Notes: generated from the sequence alone by a model not told the origin. A DNA stretch of 64,000 bases from SLRI01 sp964402505 (GCA_964402505.1 CAYOCP010000003.1:1-64000); one strand, 5' to 3'; positions 19,170-28,592 are shown, numbered from the stretch's first letter. Translations and numbers: made by a program.

Positions 19170-21857
19170 GTGGCGGCACGACATCCCTCTTGGGTGGAAA
19201 ACGGGCAGCAGGCCGCAGGGCACGACACGGAGCGCGCCAGCCCGATGATCGCCCAATACCAGGCGCTCAAGGCGGAGCATCCGGGCTCGCTCCTGTTCTT
19301 CCGCATGGGCGACTTCTACGAGCTCTTCTTCGAGGATGCCGAGGCGGCGGCTCCGGCTCTCGACATCGCCCTGACGCGGCGCGGTCAGCATGCGGGTCGG
19401 GACATTCCGATGTGCGGTGTTCCCGTGCACAGCGCCGAGAGCTATCTCGAGCGGCTGATCCGCGCCGGCTTCAAGGTGGCGATCTGCGAGCAAATGGAGG
19501 ACCCGGCGCTCGCCCGCCAGCGCGGCGCGAAGAGCGTCGTCCGCCGGGAGGTCGTGCGCATCGTCACCCGGGGCACCCTGACCGAGGAGAGCCTCCTCGA
19601 TGCGAGACGGCACAATTATCTGGGCGCCCTGGCCCGGGTGGGGGGCGCCCTCGGCTTCGCCTGGGTCGACATCTCGACGGGCGCCTTCTGCACCGAGGCG
19701 ACCACGCCCGACGATCTCGGTCCCCTGCTCGCGCGGCTGGCGCCCGGCGAGATCCTCCTCGCACGACCGCTGGCCGAGGAGCCGGCACTCGCCGCCGGGC
19801 TTAGGGCCTGGCGCGACCGCGAGACCCTGCTCGAGCCGGGGGCGTTCGACAGCCAGGCCGCGGCCGACCGCCTGCGCCAACACCTCGGCGTCGCCACGCT
19901 CGATGCGTTCGGCCGTTTCGAGCGGGCGGAGGTCGCGGCCGCCGGCGCCATTCTCGACTACCTGAGCACGACCCAAAAGGGCCTTCTGCCACGGCTCGAT
20001 CGACCGGTGCGGCAGGAGTCCGCTGCTTCCCTGCGTATCGATCCGGCGACCCGGCGCAATCTCGAGCTGCTCGAGACCCAGGACGGCCGCCGCCAGGGCT
20101 CGCTCCTCGCGACCATCGATCGGACCCGCACCGGGCCCGGCGCGCGCCTCCTCGCCGAACGGCTGGCCGCCCCGCTCGCCACGCTCGCCCCGATCCAAAG
20201 GAGGCTCGCCGAAGTCGCGGGCTTCGTCGCCGATGCCGATGCACGCGAGCATTGCCAAAGGCTGCTCAAAGGTGTGCCGGATATCGCGCGGGCCCTGTCG
20301 CGCCTCGCCGTCGGGCGGGGTGGCCCGCGCGACCTGACCGCGCTCGCCACCGGCCTCGGCGCCGCGCGCGAGCTGCGCAACCGGCTGGAGACGGCGGAGC
20401 CGGCGCTCGGTGGCCTGGCTGCCGGAGTTGCCGACACGAGCGCGCTCGTCGGCCGGCTCGGGCACCTGCTCGAGCCGGCTCCACCGCTTCAGGCGCGCGA
20501 TGGCGGCTTCATCCGGCCCGCTGCCGTGGCCGAGCTCGACGAGCTGCGAGCCCTTCGCGACCAGGGTCGAAGGCATGTCGCCGCGCTCGAGACACGCTAC
20601 CGGGATGCCACCGGCATCCCCTCGCTCAAGATCCGCCACAACAACATGCTGGGCTACTTCATCGAGGTATCGGCGACGCATGCCTCGAAGGTGCCGGACG
20701 ATTTCCGGCGGCGACAGGGCATGGTGAACGCGCAGCGCTTCGGCACGGAGGAGCTCGGCGAGCTCGAGCGGCGCATCGCCAGCGCCGCCGACCGGACGCT
20801 GGCGCTCGAGCTCGAGCTCTTCGAGGAGCTGCGTGCCCAGGTGCTGGATGCGGCCGACGCCATCGCCGGAACGGCCGCCGCACTCGCCGCCATCGACGTC
20901 GCTTCCGCCCTGGCGGCGCTCGCCGTCGCGGCCGACTGGACCGCTCCGGTGCTCGGCGACGGGCTGGACTTCGCGATCGAGGGCGGCCGGCATCCGGTGG
21001 TCGAGGCGGCGCTCGAGGCCGGACGCGGACGCTTCGTCGCCAATGACTGCCGTCTCGAGGAGAGCGAACGCCTGTGGCTGCTCACGGGCCCCAACATGGC
21101 CGGCAAGAGCACGTTTCTCCGCCAGAATGCGCTCATCGTCGTGCTCGCCCAGATGGGCAGCTTCGTGCCGGCGAGGCACGCGCGCCTGGGCCTCGTCGAC
21201 AAGCTCTTCAGCCGGGTGGGCGCGGCGGACGACCTCGCCCGCGGCCAGTCGACATTCATGGTCGAGATGGTCGAGACGGCCACCATCCTGAACCAGGCGG
21301 GCGAGCGCAGCTTCGTCATTCTGGACGAGATCGGCCGCGGCACCGCCACCTATGACGGCCTCTCGCTCGCCTGGGCGGTGGTCGAGCATCTGCACGAGGC
21401 CAATCGCTGCCGCGGCCTCTTCGCCACACACTATCACGAGCTCACGGCGCTCGCCGCCCGGCTCGAGGCGCTCGGGGCCTACACCGTCCGGGTCAAGGAA
21501 TGGCAGGGTGACGTGGTCTTCCTGCACGAGGTGATATCCGGCACCGCCGATCGCTCCTACGGCCTGCACGTCGCCCGCCTCGCCGGCCTGCCGCATCCCG
21601 TGCTGGCCCGCGCGCAGGCGGTGCTGGAGAAGCTCGAGGCCGGCGAGGCGAAGGCGGCTCCGGCCGAGATCGCGGAGGACCTGCCGCTCTTTCGCGCCAG
21701 CCTGCGCCGCCGGCCGGCGACCTCACCACCGGCCGCGATACCGGATCATCTCGCCGTTCTCGCCGACCGCCTGGAAGCCATCCGGCCGGACGATCTCTCA
21801 CCGCGTGCCGCCCTGGAGCTGCTCTATGAGCTCAAAGCCATTCTCCACAACGCCTGA
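19170..21857 (+). CDS. mutS: DNA mismatch repair protein MutS
   Basis: An 895-residue mismatch-recognition ATPase. The mismatch-reading Phe-x-Glu motif is F49-Y-E51 in MGDFYELF. Connector, lever and clamp regions follow in order. The ABC-type ATPase has Walker A GPNMAGKST at about residue 640, the signature region around DDLARGQSTFMVEM, and Walker B FVILDEIGRGTATYDG. The C-terminal helical tail ends LLYELKAILHN. The start is a GTG at 19170 that directly follows a TAG; ATG 19245 is an alternative giving a shorter N-terminus just before QYQALKAEHPG. It overlaps the next gene by 32 bp. Confidence 0.96.
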   Translation: MAARHPSWVENGQQAAGHDTERASPMIAQYQALKAEHPGSLLFFRMGDFYELFFEDAEAAAPALDIALTRRGQHAGRDIPMCGVPVHSAESYLERLIRAGFKVAICEQMEDPALARQRGAKSVVRREVVRIVTRGTLTEESLLDARRHNYLGALARVGGALGFAWVDISTGAFCTEATTPDDLGPLLARLAPGEILLARPLAEEPALAAGLRAWRDRETLLEPGAFDSQAAADRLRQHLGVATLDAFGRFERAEVAAAGAILDYLSTTQKGLLPRLDRPVRQESAASLRIDPATRRNLELLETQDGRRQGSLLATIDRTRTGPGARLLAERLAAPLATLAPIQRRLAEVAGFVADADAREHCQRLLKGVPDIARALSRLAVGRGGPRDLTALATGLGAARELRNRLETAEPALGGLAAGVADTSALVGRLGHLLEPAPPLQARDGGFIRPAAVAELDELRALRDQGRRHVAALETRYRDATGIPSLKIRHNNMLGYFIEVSATHASKVPDDFRRRQGMVNAQRFGTEELGELERRIASAADRTLALELELFEELRAQVLDAADAIAGTAAALAAIDVASALAALAVAADWTAPVLGDGLDFAIEGGRHPVVEAALEAGRGRFVANDCRLEESERLWLLTGPNMAGKSTFLRQNALIVVLAQMGSFVPARHARLGLVDKLFSRVGAADDLARGQSTFMVEMVETATILNQAGERSFVILDEIGRGTATYDGLSLAWAVVEHLHEANRCRGLFATHYHELTALAARLEALGAYTVRVKEWQGDVVFLHEVISGTADRSYGLHVARLAGLPHPVLARAQAVLEKLEAGEAKAAPAEIAEDLPLFRASLRRRPATSPPAAIPDHLAVLADRLEAIRPDDLSPRAALELLYELKAILHNA

Positions 21858-22359
21858 TCGCGCCTGCGCCATCGGCCTCGGGCTCGTGCTCCTGGCCCAT
21901 GGCGGCCATGCGCTCGCCGCCGGCGAGAGCTTCGATCGGGCGGTGCGGGGGGTCGCGCAGACATGCGTCAGCGCCGCTTCGACGAGCTGCGCGCAGAGCG
22001 TCTTTCGACTCGCCGACGCGAACCGAGACGGCAAGGCCGACAGTGCCGAGCTCTCGACGCTGAACGATCGCCTGCGGGTATGGGCCAGGGCCAATGCCGA
22101 GACGCTGCCGCAAGCCGACCGGCAGGCGCTCAATCTCGGATTTCTCCTGATCGACAGCATCGGCCTGTAGAACTGGATCGTGCTTTACGACACCGACGGC
22201 GACGGGGCCCTGACCCAGGCCGAGGCAACGGCCGATCTCAAACTCGACGAACGGCCGGTGCCCGAGCTGGTCCGCACCCGGGAGCTGGTCGACTGGCCCC
22301 GCCTGCGCCAGCGATTCGGCGCCATGTCCTATATCTTCGATTATCTCGGGGTCAGGTGA
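21826..22359 (+). pseudogene. EF-hand exported protein interrupted by an in-frame TAG
   Basis: The frame from ATG 21826 begins with a signal-like segment (ACAIGLGLVLLAHGGHALA) and a first EF-hand loop DANRDGKADSAEL, then meets TAG at 22168-22170. Without any shift the same frame continues for 62 codons with a second EF-hand loop DTDGDGALTQAEA and a plausible C-terminus (WPRLRQRFGAMSYIFDYL) to TGA at 22357. Both halves read as one calcium-binding periplasmic protein of about 177 residues. The single stop means a nonsense mutation, a sequencing error, or suppression. The ATG overlaps the mutS 3' end and has GGAG eight bases upstream, suggesting translational coupling. Confidence 0.75.
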
Positions 22360-22393
22360 AGGCGAGGTCCTCGGCCGGCGGGCCGACCACGCC

Positions 22394-24046
22394 TCAAATC
22401 CGTCCGTCGTAGGCGTCGCTGGCGATCGGGCAGGCGATCAGCGTGAAGCGGCCGGCGGCGAGCGCCGTCTCGAGTGCCCGGGCGAGGTCCGCCCGATTGG
22501 CCGCCACGACGCCATGGCCGCCGAGGCTCGCGGCGAGCCGGACGGCATCGAAGGCGCCGACGGCGACCCCGCGCCGGACGAGTTGGCGCTCGCGCTGCTT
22601 GGCCTCGATCAGCGCGAGCGAGTGATCGACGAAGCAGACGACGATCAAGGGCAGCCCTTGCTCGACCGCGGTGGCGAGCTCGCCGAGCACCATCAAAAGC
22701 CCGCCGTCGCCGGTGAAGGCGACGACCGGCCGCCCCGGCTCGGCGAGCTTGGCGCCGATGGCGAGCGGCAGGCCGCAGCCCATGGTGCAGAGGCCGTTGG
22801 ACTGGAGCAGGCTGCGCGGCGCGTAGGCCGGCCAAACCTGGCTGAGCAGGATGCGGTGCGCACCGACATCGGCAGCCGCCACCGCATCCCGGGGCAGCAC
22901 CCGCCGCGCGACCTCGCAAATGGCGGCGGGACCCCATTCCTCGTCGCTGTGGAAGAGGGCGAGCACCCGCTCCCGCACCGCCTGCACGGCCGCTGCCGTC
23001 CAGGTCGATGCGGAGCGCACGTCCAGGCCGACAGCGTCGAGGCCGGCACCGACATCGCCAACGAAGGCGATGCCGGCCTGGTGCAGGTAATGGTCGTTGG
23101 CGACCGCGTCGAAGGCGATCACCCGCTTTTCCGCCGGATCCCAGGGATGCTGCCAGCCCCGGCGCATCTCGACCGCATCGTAGCCGGCGAGCACGACCAG
23201 ATCCGCTTCTCCGATCTCGGCCATGAGCAGCGCATCGGCCGCCGGCGAGAGCGCGGCGGCGGCCAGCGCGAAGGGGTGGTCCTCGGGCAGCAGGCCCTTG
23301 GCCTTGTAGGTCTGGATCACCGGCGCGCGCTGCGTTCCGGCGAAGCGGGCGAGCGCCGCTCCGGCGTCGTGCTGGACGGCGTCGAAGCCGGCGATGACCA
23401 GAGGCCGGCTCGCTTCGACCAGCCATGCCCGCGCCCGCTGGAGCAGGGGGCCGGGGGCCGGGGCGGCGGGTGCGGGCGCCGCGCGCCGGATCGGCCGCCG
23501 CGCGGTCGCCGGCGCATCGGCCACCGCCATCGGCACCTCGATCAGCACCGGGCCCGGACGCGGATCGGCGGCCAGCGCCAGAGCCCTCTCGGCGATCAGA
23601 TCGGCGGCGCCGGCGGTCAGCGTGAAGGCACCCTTGATGGCGGGCTCGAGGAGCCGGCGATGATCGATGATCTGGTGGCTGAAGGCGAGCTGCTCGTCGG
23701 CGTCGATGGCGCCCGCGAGCACGATCAGCGGCACCCGGTCGAGCCGGGCATTGGCGACGACGTTGACGGCGTTGCTGATGCCGGGTCCGACGGTGGCGAC
23801 GAGGACGGGCGGCGAGCCGGTCCGCTGCCACACGGCTTCGGCCATGAAGCCCGCTGCCGTCTCGTGCTTCGCCGTGACGAAGGTGATGCCGGCCGCGGCC
23901 AGCGCGTCGATCAGCGTCAGGACCTCGCCGCCCGGAACACCGAAGGCGAAACGGCAGCCCGCCTCCGCAAGGCGTCGGGCGAGGTGGTCGGCGGCGCGAT
24001 CGCGGGGCGGGCTGGCGGGCATGACGGGCTCATTCTGCACGGGCAT
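22394..24046 (-). CDS. Acetolactate synthase-like ThDP-dependent enzyme
   Basis: A 550-residue member of the acetohydroxyacid synthase/benzoylformate decarboxylase superfamily. The N-terminal PYR domain has the ThDP-activating glutamate in TAKHETAAGFMAEA. A central FAD/nucleotide-type domain follows, then the PP domain with the ThDP/Mg motif GDGGLLMVLGELATAVEQ ending VCFVDHSLALI; the usual Asn-Asn is replaced by Val-Asp. Substrate cannot be assigned: no ilvH small subunit or branched-chain gene lies nearby, so a true ilvB is unlikely. The ATG at 24046 is chosen; ATG 24022 is an alternative. The start lies 4 bp past the PfkB-kinase stop, so the two are co-transcribed. Confidence 0.8.
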   Translation of the reverse strand: MPVQNEPVMPASPPRDRAADHLARRLAEAGCRFAFGVPGGEVLTLIDALAAAGITFVTAKHETAAGFMAEAVWQRTGSPPVLVATVGPGISNAVNVVANARLDRVPLIVLAGAIDADEQLAFSHQIIDHRRLLEPAIKGAFTLTAGAADLIAERALALAADPRPGPVLIEVPMAVADAPATARRPIRRAAPAPAAPAPGPLLQRARAWLVEASRPLVIAGFDAVQHDAGAALARFAGTQRAPVIQTYKAKGLLPEDHPFALAAAALSPAADALLMAEIGEADLVVLAGYDAVEMRRGWQHPWDPAEKRVIAFDAVANDHYLHQAGIAFVGDVGAGLDAVGLDVRSASTWTAAAVQAVRERVLALFHSDEEWGPAAICEVARRVLPRDAVAAADVGAHRILLSQVWPAYAPRSLLQSNGLCTMGCGLPLAIGAKLAEPGRPVVAFTGDGGLLMVLGELATAVEQGLPLIVVCFVDHSLALIEAKQRERQLVRRGVAVGAFDAVRLAASLGGHGVVAANRADLARALETALAAGRFTLIACPIASDAYDGRI

Positions 24047-24050
24047 GCGG

Positions 24051-25028
24051 TCAACCCAACGGGACCGGCTCGAGCATCGCCCAGAAGCGCATGACGTCCG
24101 CGAGATGGCAAAGCTCGGTGCCGGGAGTGAGGACGGTGGCCGTCCCGGCGGCGACGCCGAGCGCGAAGGCGCGCTCGACGGTCTCGCCATTGGCGAGGCC
24201 CCACGTCATGCCGGCGACGAAGCTGTCGCCGGCCCCGACCGCGCTCTTCGCCTCGACCTCCGGCGTGGCCAGCCGCAAAAGGCCTTCGGCCGTGGCCAGG
24301 AGCGCCCCCTCGTGACCCATCGTCACGGCAAGCAGCTCGCTTGCACCGGATGCGACATGCTCGCGCGCCGCCGCCGCCAGCTCGACGGGATCGGTGAGAT
24401 CGCGTTCCAGGATCGCCTCGAACTCGCCACGGCTCGGCTTGACCAGGTGCACGCCCTCCTCGAGGGCCGCGGCCAGGGCCGGCCCCGACGTGTCGAGAAC
24501 GAGCCTGGAGCCGCGGCTCTTCACCGCCCGTGCGAGGCGCGCGAAGAGGTCGACGGGCACGCCTCGCGGCAGGCTGCCGCTCGCCACGAGGTAGTCGAAG
24601 TCGAGCAACTCGATGAAGGCCAAGGCGCTCTGCCATTCGCTCTTGGCGAGCGTGGGGCCCTCCGGCGTGAAGCGGTATTCCTGGCCCGAGCGCCGCTCGA
24701 AGACGACATGGCTGACCCGGGTCTGCTCGACCGTCGTGATGCGATGCGCCATGACACCCGCCTTGTTGACCAGCTCGTCGAGCACGTCGCCCGAACGGCC
24801 GCCGGCGAGATAGACGGCGAAGCTCAGGCCACCCAGCTCGTTGACGACGCGCGCCACGTTGATGCCGCCGCCGCCCGGATCCAGCCGTTCGTTGGTGGTG
24901 CGCACCTTGTGGACCGGGCGCACCTCCTCCGTGGCGCAGGAGGCGTCGACCGCCGGGTTGAAGGTGAGGGTGACGATGCGCTTGGGCACTGGCGATAGAC
25001 CCTTTATTCGCTTGGTCCCTGTTCCCAT
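24051..25028 (-). CDS. PfkB-family hexose kinase, 6-phosphofructokinase II / 1-phosphofructokinase type
   Basis: A 325-residue ribokinase-superfamily kinase of the LacC/FruK/PfkB branch. The branch-specific start IVTLTFNPAVDAS is present, with the first PfkB signature GGGGINVARVVNELGG, the substrate region VASGSLPRG, and the catalytic signature SAVGAGDSFVAGM with Asp as base. It phosphorylates a sugar phosphate such as fructose-6-P, fructose-1-P or tagatose-6-P; which one cannot be told. ATG 25028 is taken, but a GTG near the conserved PKRIVTL would give a more usual N-terminus. It overlaps nothing and feeds directly into the ThDP enzyme gene. Confidence 0.85.
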   Translation of the reverse strand: MGTGTKRIKGLSPVPKRIVTLTFNPAVDASCATEEVRPVHKVRTTNERLDPGGGGINVARVVNELGGLSFAVYLAGGRSGDVLDELVNKAGVMAHRITTVEQTRVSHVVFERRSGQEYRFTPEGPTLAKSEWQSALAFIELLDFDYLVASGSLPRGVPVDLFARLARAVKSRGSRLVLDTSGPALAAALEEGVHLVKPSRGEFEAILERDLTDPVELAAAAREHVASGASELLAVTMGHEGALLATAEGLLRLATPEVEAKSAVGAGDSFVAGMTWGLANGETVERAFALGVAAGTATVLTPGTELCHLADVMRFWAMLEPVPLG

Positions 25029-25105
25029 CTAAGGCGAGGATCGTCCGCCGCCAAGGCGCGGTCTCCGGCCATCCAATAAGCACGTCGGGAAAACGGGAGA
25101 AGGTC

Positions 25106-25768
25106 ATGACACTTGCAATCGGCGCCACGGCGCCGGATTTTACGGCCGACACTACCGAGGGCCGCATCAACTTCCACGAGTGGGCGGGGGACAGCTGGGT
25201 CGTGCTGTTCTCGCATCCCAAGGATTTCACGCCGGTCTGCACCACCGAGCTCGGCACCATGGCCCGGATCAAGGCCGAGTTCGACAAGCGCAACTGCAAG
25301 ATCGTCGGCCTCAGCGTCGATCCGGTGGATGACCATGCGCGCTGGGCCCAGGACATCAAGGACACGATGGGCGCGGCACCCAACTATCCGATGATCGGCG
25401 ATCACGACCTCAAGGTGGCGAAGCTCTACGGCATGCTGCCGGCCGGTGCCGGCGACACCGCCAGGGGCCGCACCGCCGCGGATAACCAGACCGTCCGCAA
25501 CGTCTTCATCATCGGCCCCGACAAGCAGGTGAAGGTCGTGCTCGTCTATCCGATGAGCGTCGGTCGCAACTTCGACGAGATCCTGCGCATCCTCGACGCC
25601 CTGCAGCTCACCAGCAAGCATCAGGTGTCGACGCCGGCCAACTGGAACGAAGGCGAGGACGTCATCATTTCGCCATCCGTCTCCGACGAGGCCGCCAAGG
25701 CGAAGTACCCTCAGGGCTGGAAGACCCTCAAGCCCTACATGCGGGTGGTGGCGCAGCCCAGAGGCTGA
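25106..25768 (+). CDS. 1-Cys peroxiredoxin (Prx6 type)
   Basis: A 220-residue thiol peroxidase reducing H2O2, organic peroxides and peroxynitrite. The peroxidatic cysteine is C45 in HPKDFTPVCTTELG, with the supporting Thr and Arg of the family. The long C-terminal extension (NWNEGEDVIISPSVSD) is specific to the Prx6/1-Cys group; a resolving cysteine of the 2-Cys type is absent. GGAGAAGG lies directly before the ATG. Transcribed alone; a shared hairpin follows the stop. Confidence 0.95.
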   Translation: MTLAIGATAPDFTADTTEGRINFHEWAGDSWVVLFSHPKDFTPVCTTELGTMARIKAEFDKRNCKIVGLSVDPVDDHARWAQDIKDTMGAAPNYPMIGDHDLKVAKLYGMLPAGAGDTARGRTAADNQTVRNVFIIGPDKQVKVVLVYPMSVGRNFDEILRILDALQLTSKHQVSTPANWNEGEDVIISPSVSDEAAKAKYPQGWKTLKPYMRVVAQPRG

Positions 25769-25780
25769 CCGCCGAAGAGG

Positions 25781-25812
25781 GACCGTGGTCCGGAGGCATT
25801 CGGGCCACGGTC
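25781..25812. terminator. Bidirectional terminator between peroxiredoxin and hbd
   Basis: GACCGTGGTCCG (25781-25792) pairs with CGGGCCACGGTC (25801-25812) across 12 positions (two G-T pairs) around the loop GAGGCATT. TTT follows on the + strand. It lies between two convergent stops (25768 and 25820) and can serve both genes, though the T-tracts are short. Confidence 0.7.
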
Positions 25813-25819
25813 TTTGGCA

Positions 25820-26731
25820 TCAGCGCGTCGGAACCGGCGCCTCGCCCCGATAGTCGTAGAAGCCGCGCTTGACCTTGCGTCCGAGCCAGCCGGCCTCGAC
25901 GTATTTCACCATCAGCGGGCATGGCCGGTACTTGCTGTCGGCCAGGCCGTCATAGAGCACCTGCATCACGGCGAGGCAGGTATCGAGGCCGATGAAATCG
26001 GCGAGCTCCAGAGGGCCCATGGGGTGATTGGCGCCGAGCTTCATCGCCGTGTCGATGCTCTCGACCGTGCCGACCCCCTCGTAGAGCGTGTAGACCGCCT
26101 CGTTGATCATCGGCAGAAGGATGCGATTGACGATGAAGGCCGGAAAATCCTCGGCCGTGACCGGGGTCTTGCCGAGCTTCTCGCAAAGCTCCCGGATCGA
26201 GCGGTAGGTGTCCTCCGCCGTGGCGATGCCCCGGATGACCTCGACCAGCTTCATCGCCGGCACCGGGTTCATGAAGTGCATGCCGATGAACCGCTCGGGC
26301 CGGTCGGTGGCGGCTGCGAGGCGGGTGATCGAGATCGAGGAGGTGTTGGACGCGACGATGGCGTCGGCCTTGAGCTGCGGCACCAGCTCCCGGAAGATCT
26401 TCTTCTTCAGCTCCTCGTTCTCGGTCGCCGCCTCGACCACGAGATCGCAAGCGCCGAGATCGGCCATGGCGGTGGTCGTCGTCACCCGGGCCAGGGCGAC
26501 ATCGCGGTCGCCGGCGGTCAGCGCACCCTTCTGCACCTGTCGATCGAGCAGCCGGCCCATGAGCTCCAGCGCCGCCTCGATCTGCTCCTTGCGGACGTCC
26601 ATGAGGACGACGTCGAAGCCCGCGACGGCCGCGACCTGGGCGATGCCGCCGCCCATCTGCCCGGCACCGATCACGCCGATCGTTCGGACCTCGGGCAGAG
26701 GCGGGTATTCCTTCTCGGTGTAGACGTGCAT
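25820..26731 (-). CDS. hbd: 3-hydroxybutyryl-CoA dehydrogenase
   Basis: A 303-residue NAD(P)-dependent dehydrogenase interconverting 3-hydroxybutyryl-CoA and acetoacetyl-CoA in butyrate/PHB or beta-oxidation metabolism. The N-terminal Rossmann domain has GVIGAGQMGGGIAQVAA, the family signature is HFMNPVPAMKLVEVIRG with the catalytic His and Asn, and the C-terminal helical domain carries GFIVNRIL-like FPAFIVNRILLPMINEA. The 10-12 residue N-terminal lead (MHVYTEKEYPPLPEV) is slightly longer than average. It follows etfA by 23 bp, so electrons from linked acyl-CoA oxidations go to the same ETF. Confidence 0.94.
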   Translation of the reverse strand: MHVYTEKEYPPLPEVRTIGVIGAGQMGGGIAQVAAVAGFDVVLMDVRKEQIEAALELMGRLLDRQVQKGALTAGDRDVALARVTTTTAMADLGACDLVVEAATENEELKKKIFRELVPQLKADAIVASNTSSISITRLAAATDRPERFIGMHFMNPVPAMKLVEVIRGIATAEDTYRSIRELCEKLGKTPVTAEDFPAFIVNRILLPMINEAVYTLYEGVGTVESIDTAMKLGANHPMGPLELADFIGLDTCLAVMQVLYDGLADSKYRPCPLMVKYVEAGWLGRKVKRGFYDYRGEAPVPTR

Positions 26732-26754
26732 TCAGCCGCTCCTGGCTTTGCCGC

Positions 26755-27699
26755 TCAACCCTTGGCCTGCCGCAGCGCCTGGGTGAGCTCGGGCACGAGC
26801 TTGAAGAGATCGCCGACGATGGCGTAATCCGCCACCTGGAAGATCGGCGCTTCCTCGTCCTTGTTGATGGCGACGATGATCTTGCTGTCCTTCATCCCGG
26901 CGAGATGCTGGATGGCGCCGGAGATGCCGACGGCGATGTAGAGGTCCGGCGCGACGATCTTGCCGGTCTGGCCGACCTGCCAGTCATTGGGGGCGTAGCC
27001 CGCATCGACGGCCGCCCGGCTGGCGCCGACGGCGGCACCCAGCGTGTCGGCGAGCTCCTCGACGATGGAGAAATTCTCGGCCGAGCCGATGCCGCGGCCA
27101 CCCGAGACCACGATCCTGGCCGACGTCAGGTCGGGCCGGGCGCTCGATTGCACCTCGCGGCCGACGAACCGGGCGAGACCGGCGGGATCGACCGCCGCCA
27201 CCGTGGCGATCTCGGCGCTGCCGCCCTCGGCCGGCGCCGCGTCGAAGGTCGTGGTGCGCACCGTGACGACACGCTTCTCGTCCTTGCTCTCGACCGTGGT
27301 CAGCGCGTTGCCGGCGTAGATGTAGCGGCGGAAGGTCGAGGGCGACACGACCTCGACGATGTCGCTGATCTGCGCCGTGTCGAGGAGCGCCGCCACGCGC
27401 GGCAGGACATTGCGGCTGAAGGTCGTCGACGCCGCGATCAGGTAGTCGTAGTCCGCCATCATGCTGACGAGCAACGGCGCCAGGTCCTCGGCCACCGGGT
27501 TGGCGTAGGCCTCGTGCTCGACCCGAACCACCTTCTCGATTCCAGCGACCTTCGCCGCGGCCTCCGCCACGGCGCCGCATTCGGCGCCGGCGACCAGCAC
27601 GTGCAACGGGCCGGGCAGGCTCGAGCCGGCGGTCACGGCATGCAGCATCGCGGGGTCGAGCGTCCGGTTGTCGTGCTGCGCCAGGATCAGAACGGCCAT
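26755..27699 (-). CDS. etfA: Electron transfer flavoprotein alpha subunit
   Basis: A 314-residue FAD-binding subunit that, with EtfB, carries electrons from acyl-CoA dehydrogenases to ETF-ubiquinone oxidoreductase. The C-terminal FAD domain shows IVVSGGRGIGS, the conserved VGASRAAVDAGYAP, QVGQTGKIVAPDLYIA and GISGAIQHLAGMKDSKIIVAINKD. Its ATG shares a base with the etfB stop, coupling the two chains one-to-one. Confidence 0.96.
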   Translation of the reverse strand: MAVLILAQHDNRTLDPAMLHAVTAGSSLPGPLHVLVAGAECGAVAEAAAKVAGIEKVVRVEHEAYANPVAEDLAPLLVSMMADYDYLIAASTTFSRNVLPRVAALLDTAQISDIVEVVSPSTFRRYIYAGNALTTVESKDEKRVVTVRTTTFDAAPAEGGSAEIATVAAVDPAGLARFVGREVQSSARPDLTSARIVVSGGRGIGSAENFSIVEELADTLGAAVGASRAAVDAGYAPNDWQVGQTGKIVAPDLYIAVGISGAIQHLAGMKDSKIIVAINKDEEAPIFQVADYAIVGDLFKLVPELTQALRQAKG

Positions 27700-28448
27700 C
27701 AGATCACTCCCGCCTCGGTCTTCAGCTTGGCCACCAGCTCACCGATGTCGGCGACCCGAACGCCGGCCTGCCGCTTCGGCGGCTCCTCGAAGCTGGTGTA
27801 GACCAGCCGGGGCGCGATATCGACGCCGAGCTCCTCGGGCGTGACCGTGTCGATCGCCTTCTTCTTCGCCTTCATGATGTTGGGCAGCGACGCATAGCGC
27901 GGCTCGTTCAGGCGCAGATCGACCGTGAGGACGGCCGGCAGCCTCACCTCGATCGTCTCGATGCCCTCGTCCACCTCGCGGCCGCAGACGGCCTTGCCGT
28001 CCTCGACCTCGAGCTTCGAGACGAAGGTCGCCTGCGCCCAGCCGAGCAGGGCCGCGAGCATCTGGCCGGTCTGGTTGCTGTCGTCGTCGATCGCCTGCTT
28101 GCCGAGGAGGATCAGCTCGGGCGCCTCGCGCTCGGCGATCACCTTCAGGCACTTGGCTACGGCCAAAGGCTGCAGCGTCGCATCGGTCGACACATGCACA
28201 GCCCGGTCGGCGCCCATGGCGAGCGCCGTGCGCAGCGTCTCCTGGCATTTCTGCTCGCCGAGCGACACCGCCACGACCTCGGTGGCGATGCCCTTCTCGC
28301 GCAGCCGGATCGCCTCCTCGTTGGCGATCTCGTCGAACGGGTTCATCGACATCTTGACGTTGGCCGTCTCGATCCCGCTATGGTCGGACTTGACCCTGAT
28401 CTTGACGTTGTAGTCGACCACCCGCTTGACGGGCACGAGCACCTTCAT
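27699..28448 (-). CDS. etfB: Electron transfer flavoprotein beta subunit
   Basis: A 249-residue beta subunit that binds AMP and docks dehydrogenases. It begins MKVLVPVKRVVDYNVKI and contains NPFDEIANEEAIRL, the redox-partner recognition loop region QAIDDDSNQTGQMLAALLGW, and LPAVLTVDLRLNEPRYASLPNIMKAKKK, the family signature. First gene of the etfB-etfA-hbd operon; the 144 bp upstream, AT-richer than average, should hold its promoter. Confidence 0.96.
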   Translation of the reverse strand: MKVLVPVKRVVDYNVKIRVKSDHSGIETANVKMSMNPFDEIANEEAIRLREKGIATEVVAVSLGEQKCQETLRTALAMGADRAVHVSTDATLQPLAVAKCLKVIAEREAPELILLGKQAIDDDSNQTGQMLAALLGWAQATFVSKLEVEDGKAVCGREVDEGIETIEVRLPAVLTVDLRLNEPRYASLPNIMKAKKKAIDTVTPEELGVDIAPRLVYTSFEEPPKRQAGVRVADIGELVAKLKTEAGVI

Positions 28449-28592
28449 GTCCGCTACCTCTGCTCAACGATCGCGCAGCGTTGGTTCGCGCGGCCGGTTT
28501 ATTGTGCACTGCAATAGAGACCAATATGCCCCGGCCAGCCGATTGTCAACGAACCAACACCTCCGCAAGCCAACACCTCGTCCGCTCGCCCG

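Noticed and set aside
22168..22170. TAG as a pyrrolysine codon
   Set aside because: No pyl genes or methylamine methyltransferase context is visible; mutation, sequencing error or ordinary suppression is simpler.
22394..24046. Assignment of the ThDP enzyme as acetolactate synthase large subunit IlvB
   Set aside because: No ilvH or ilvC neighbour, a modified ThDP motif, and coupling to a sugar kinase; only the superfamily can be supported.
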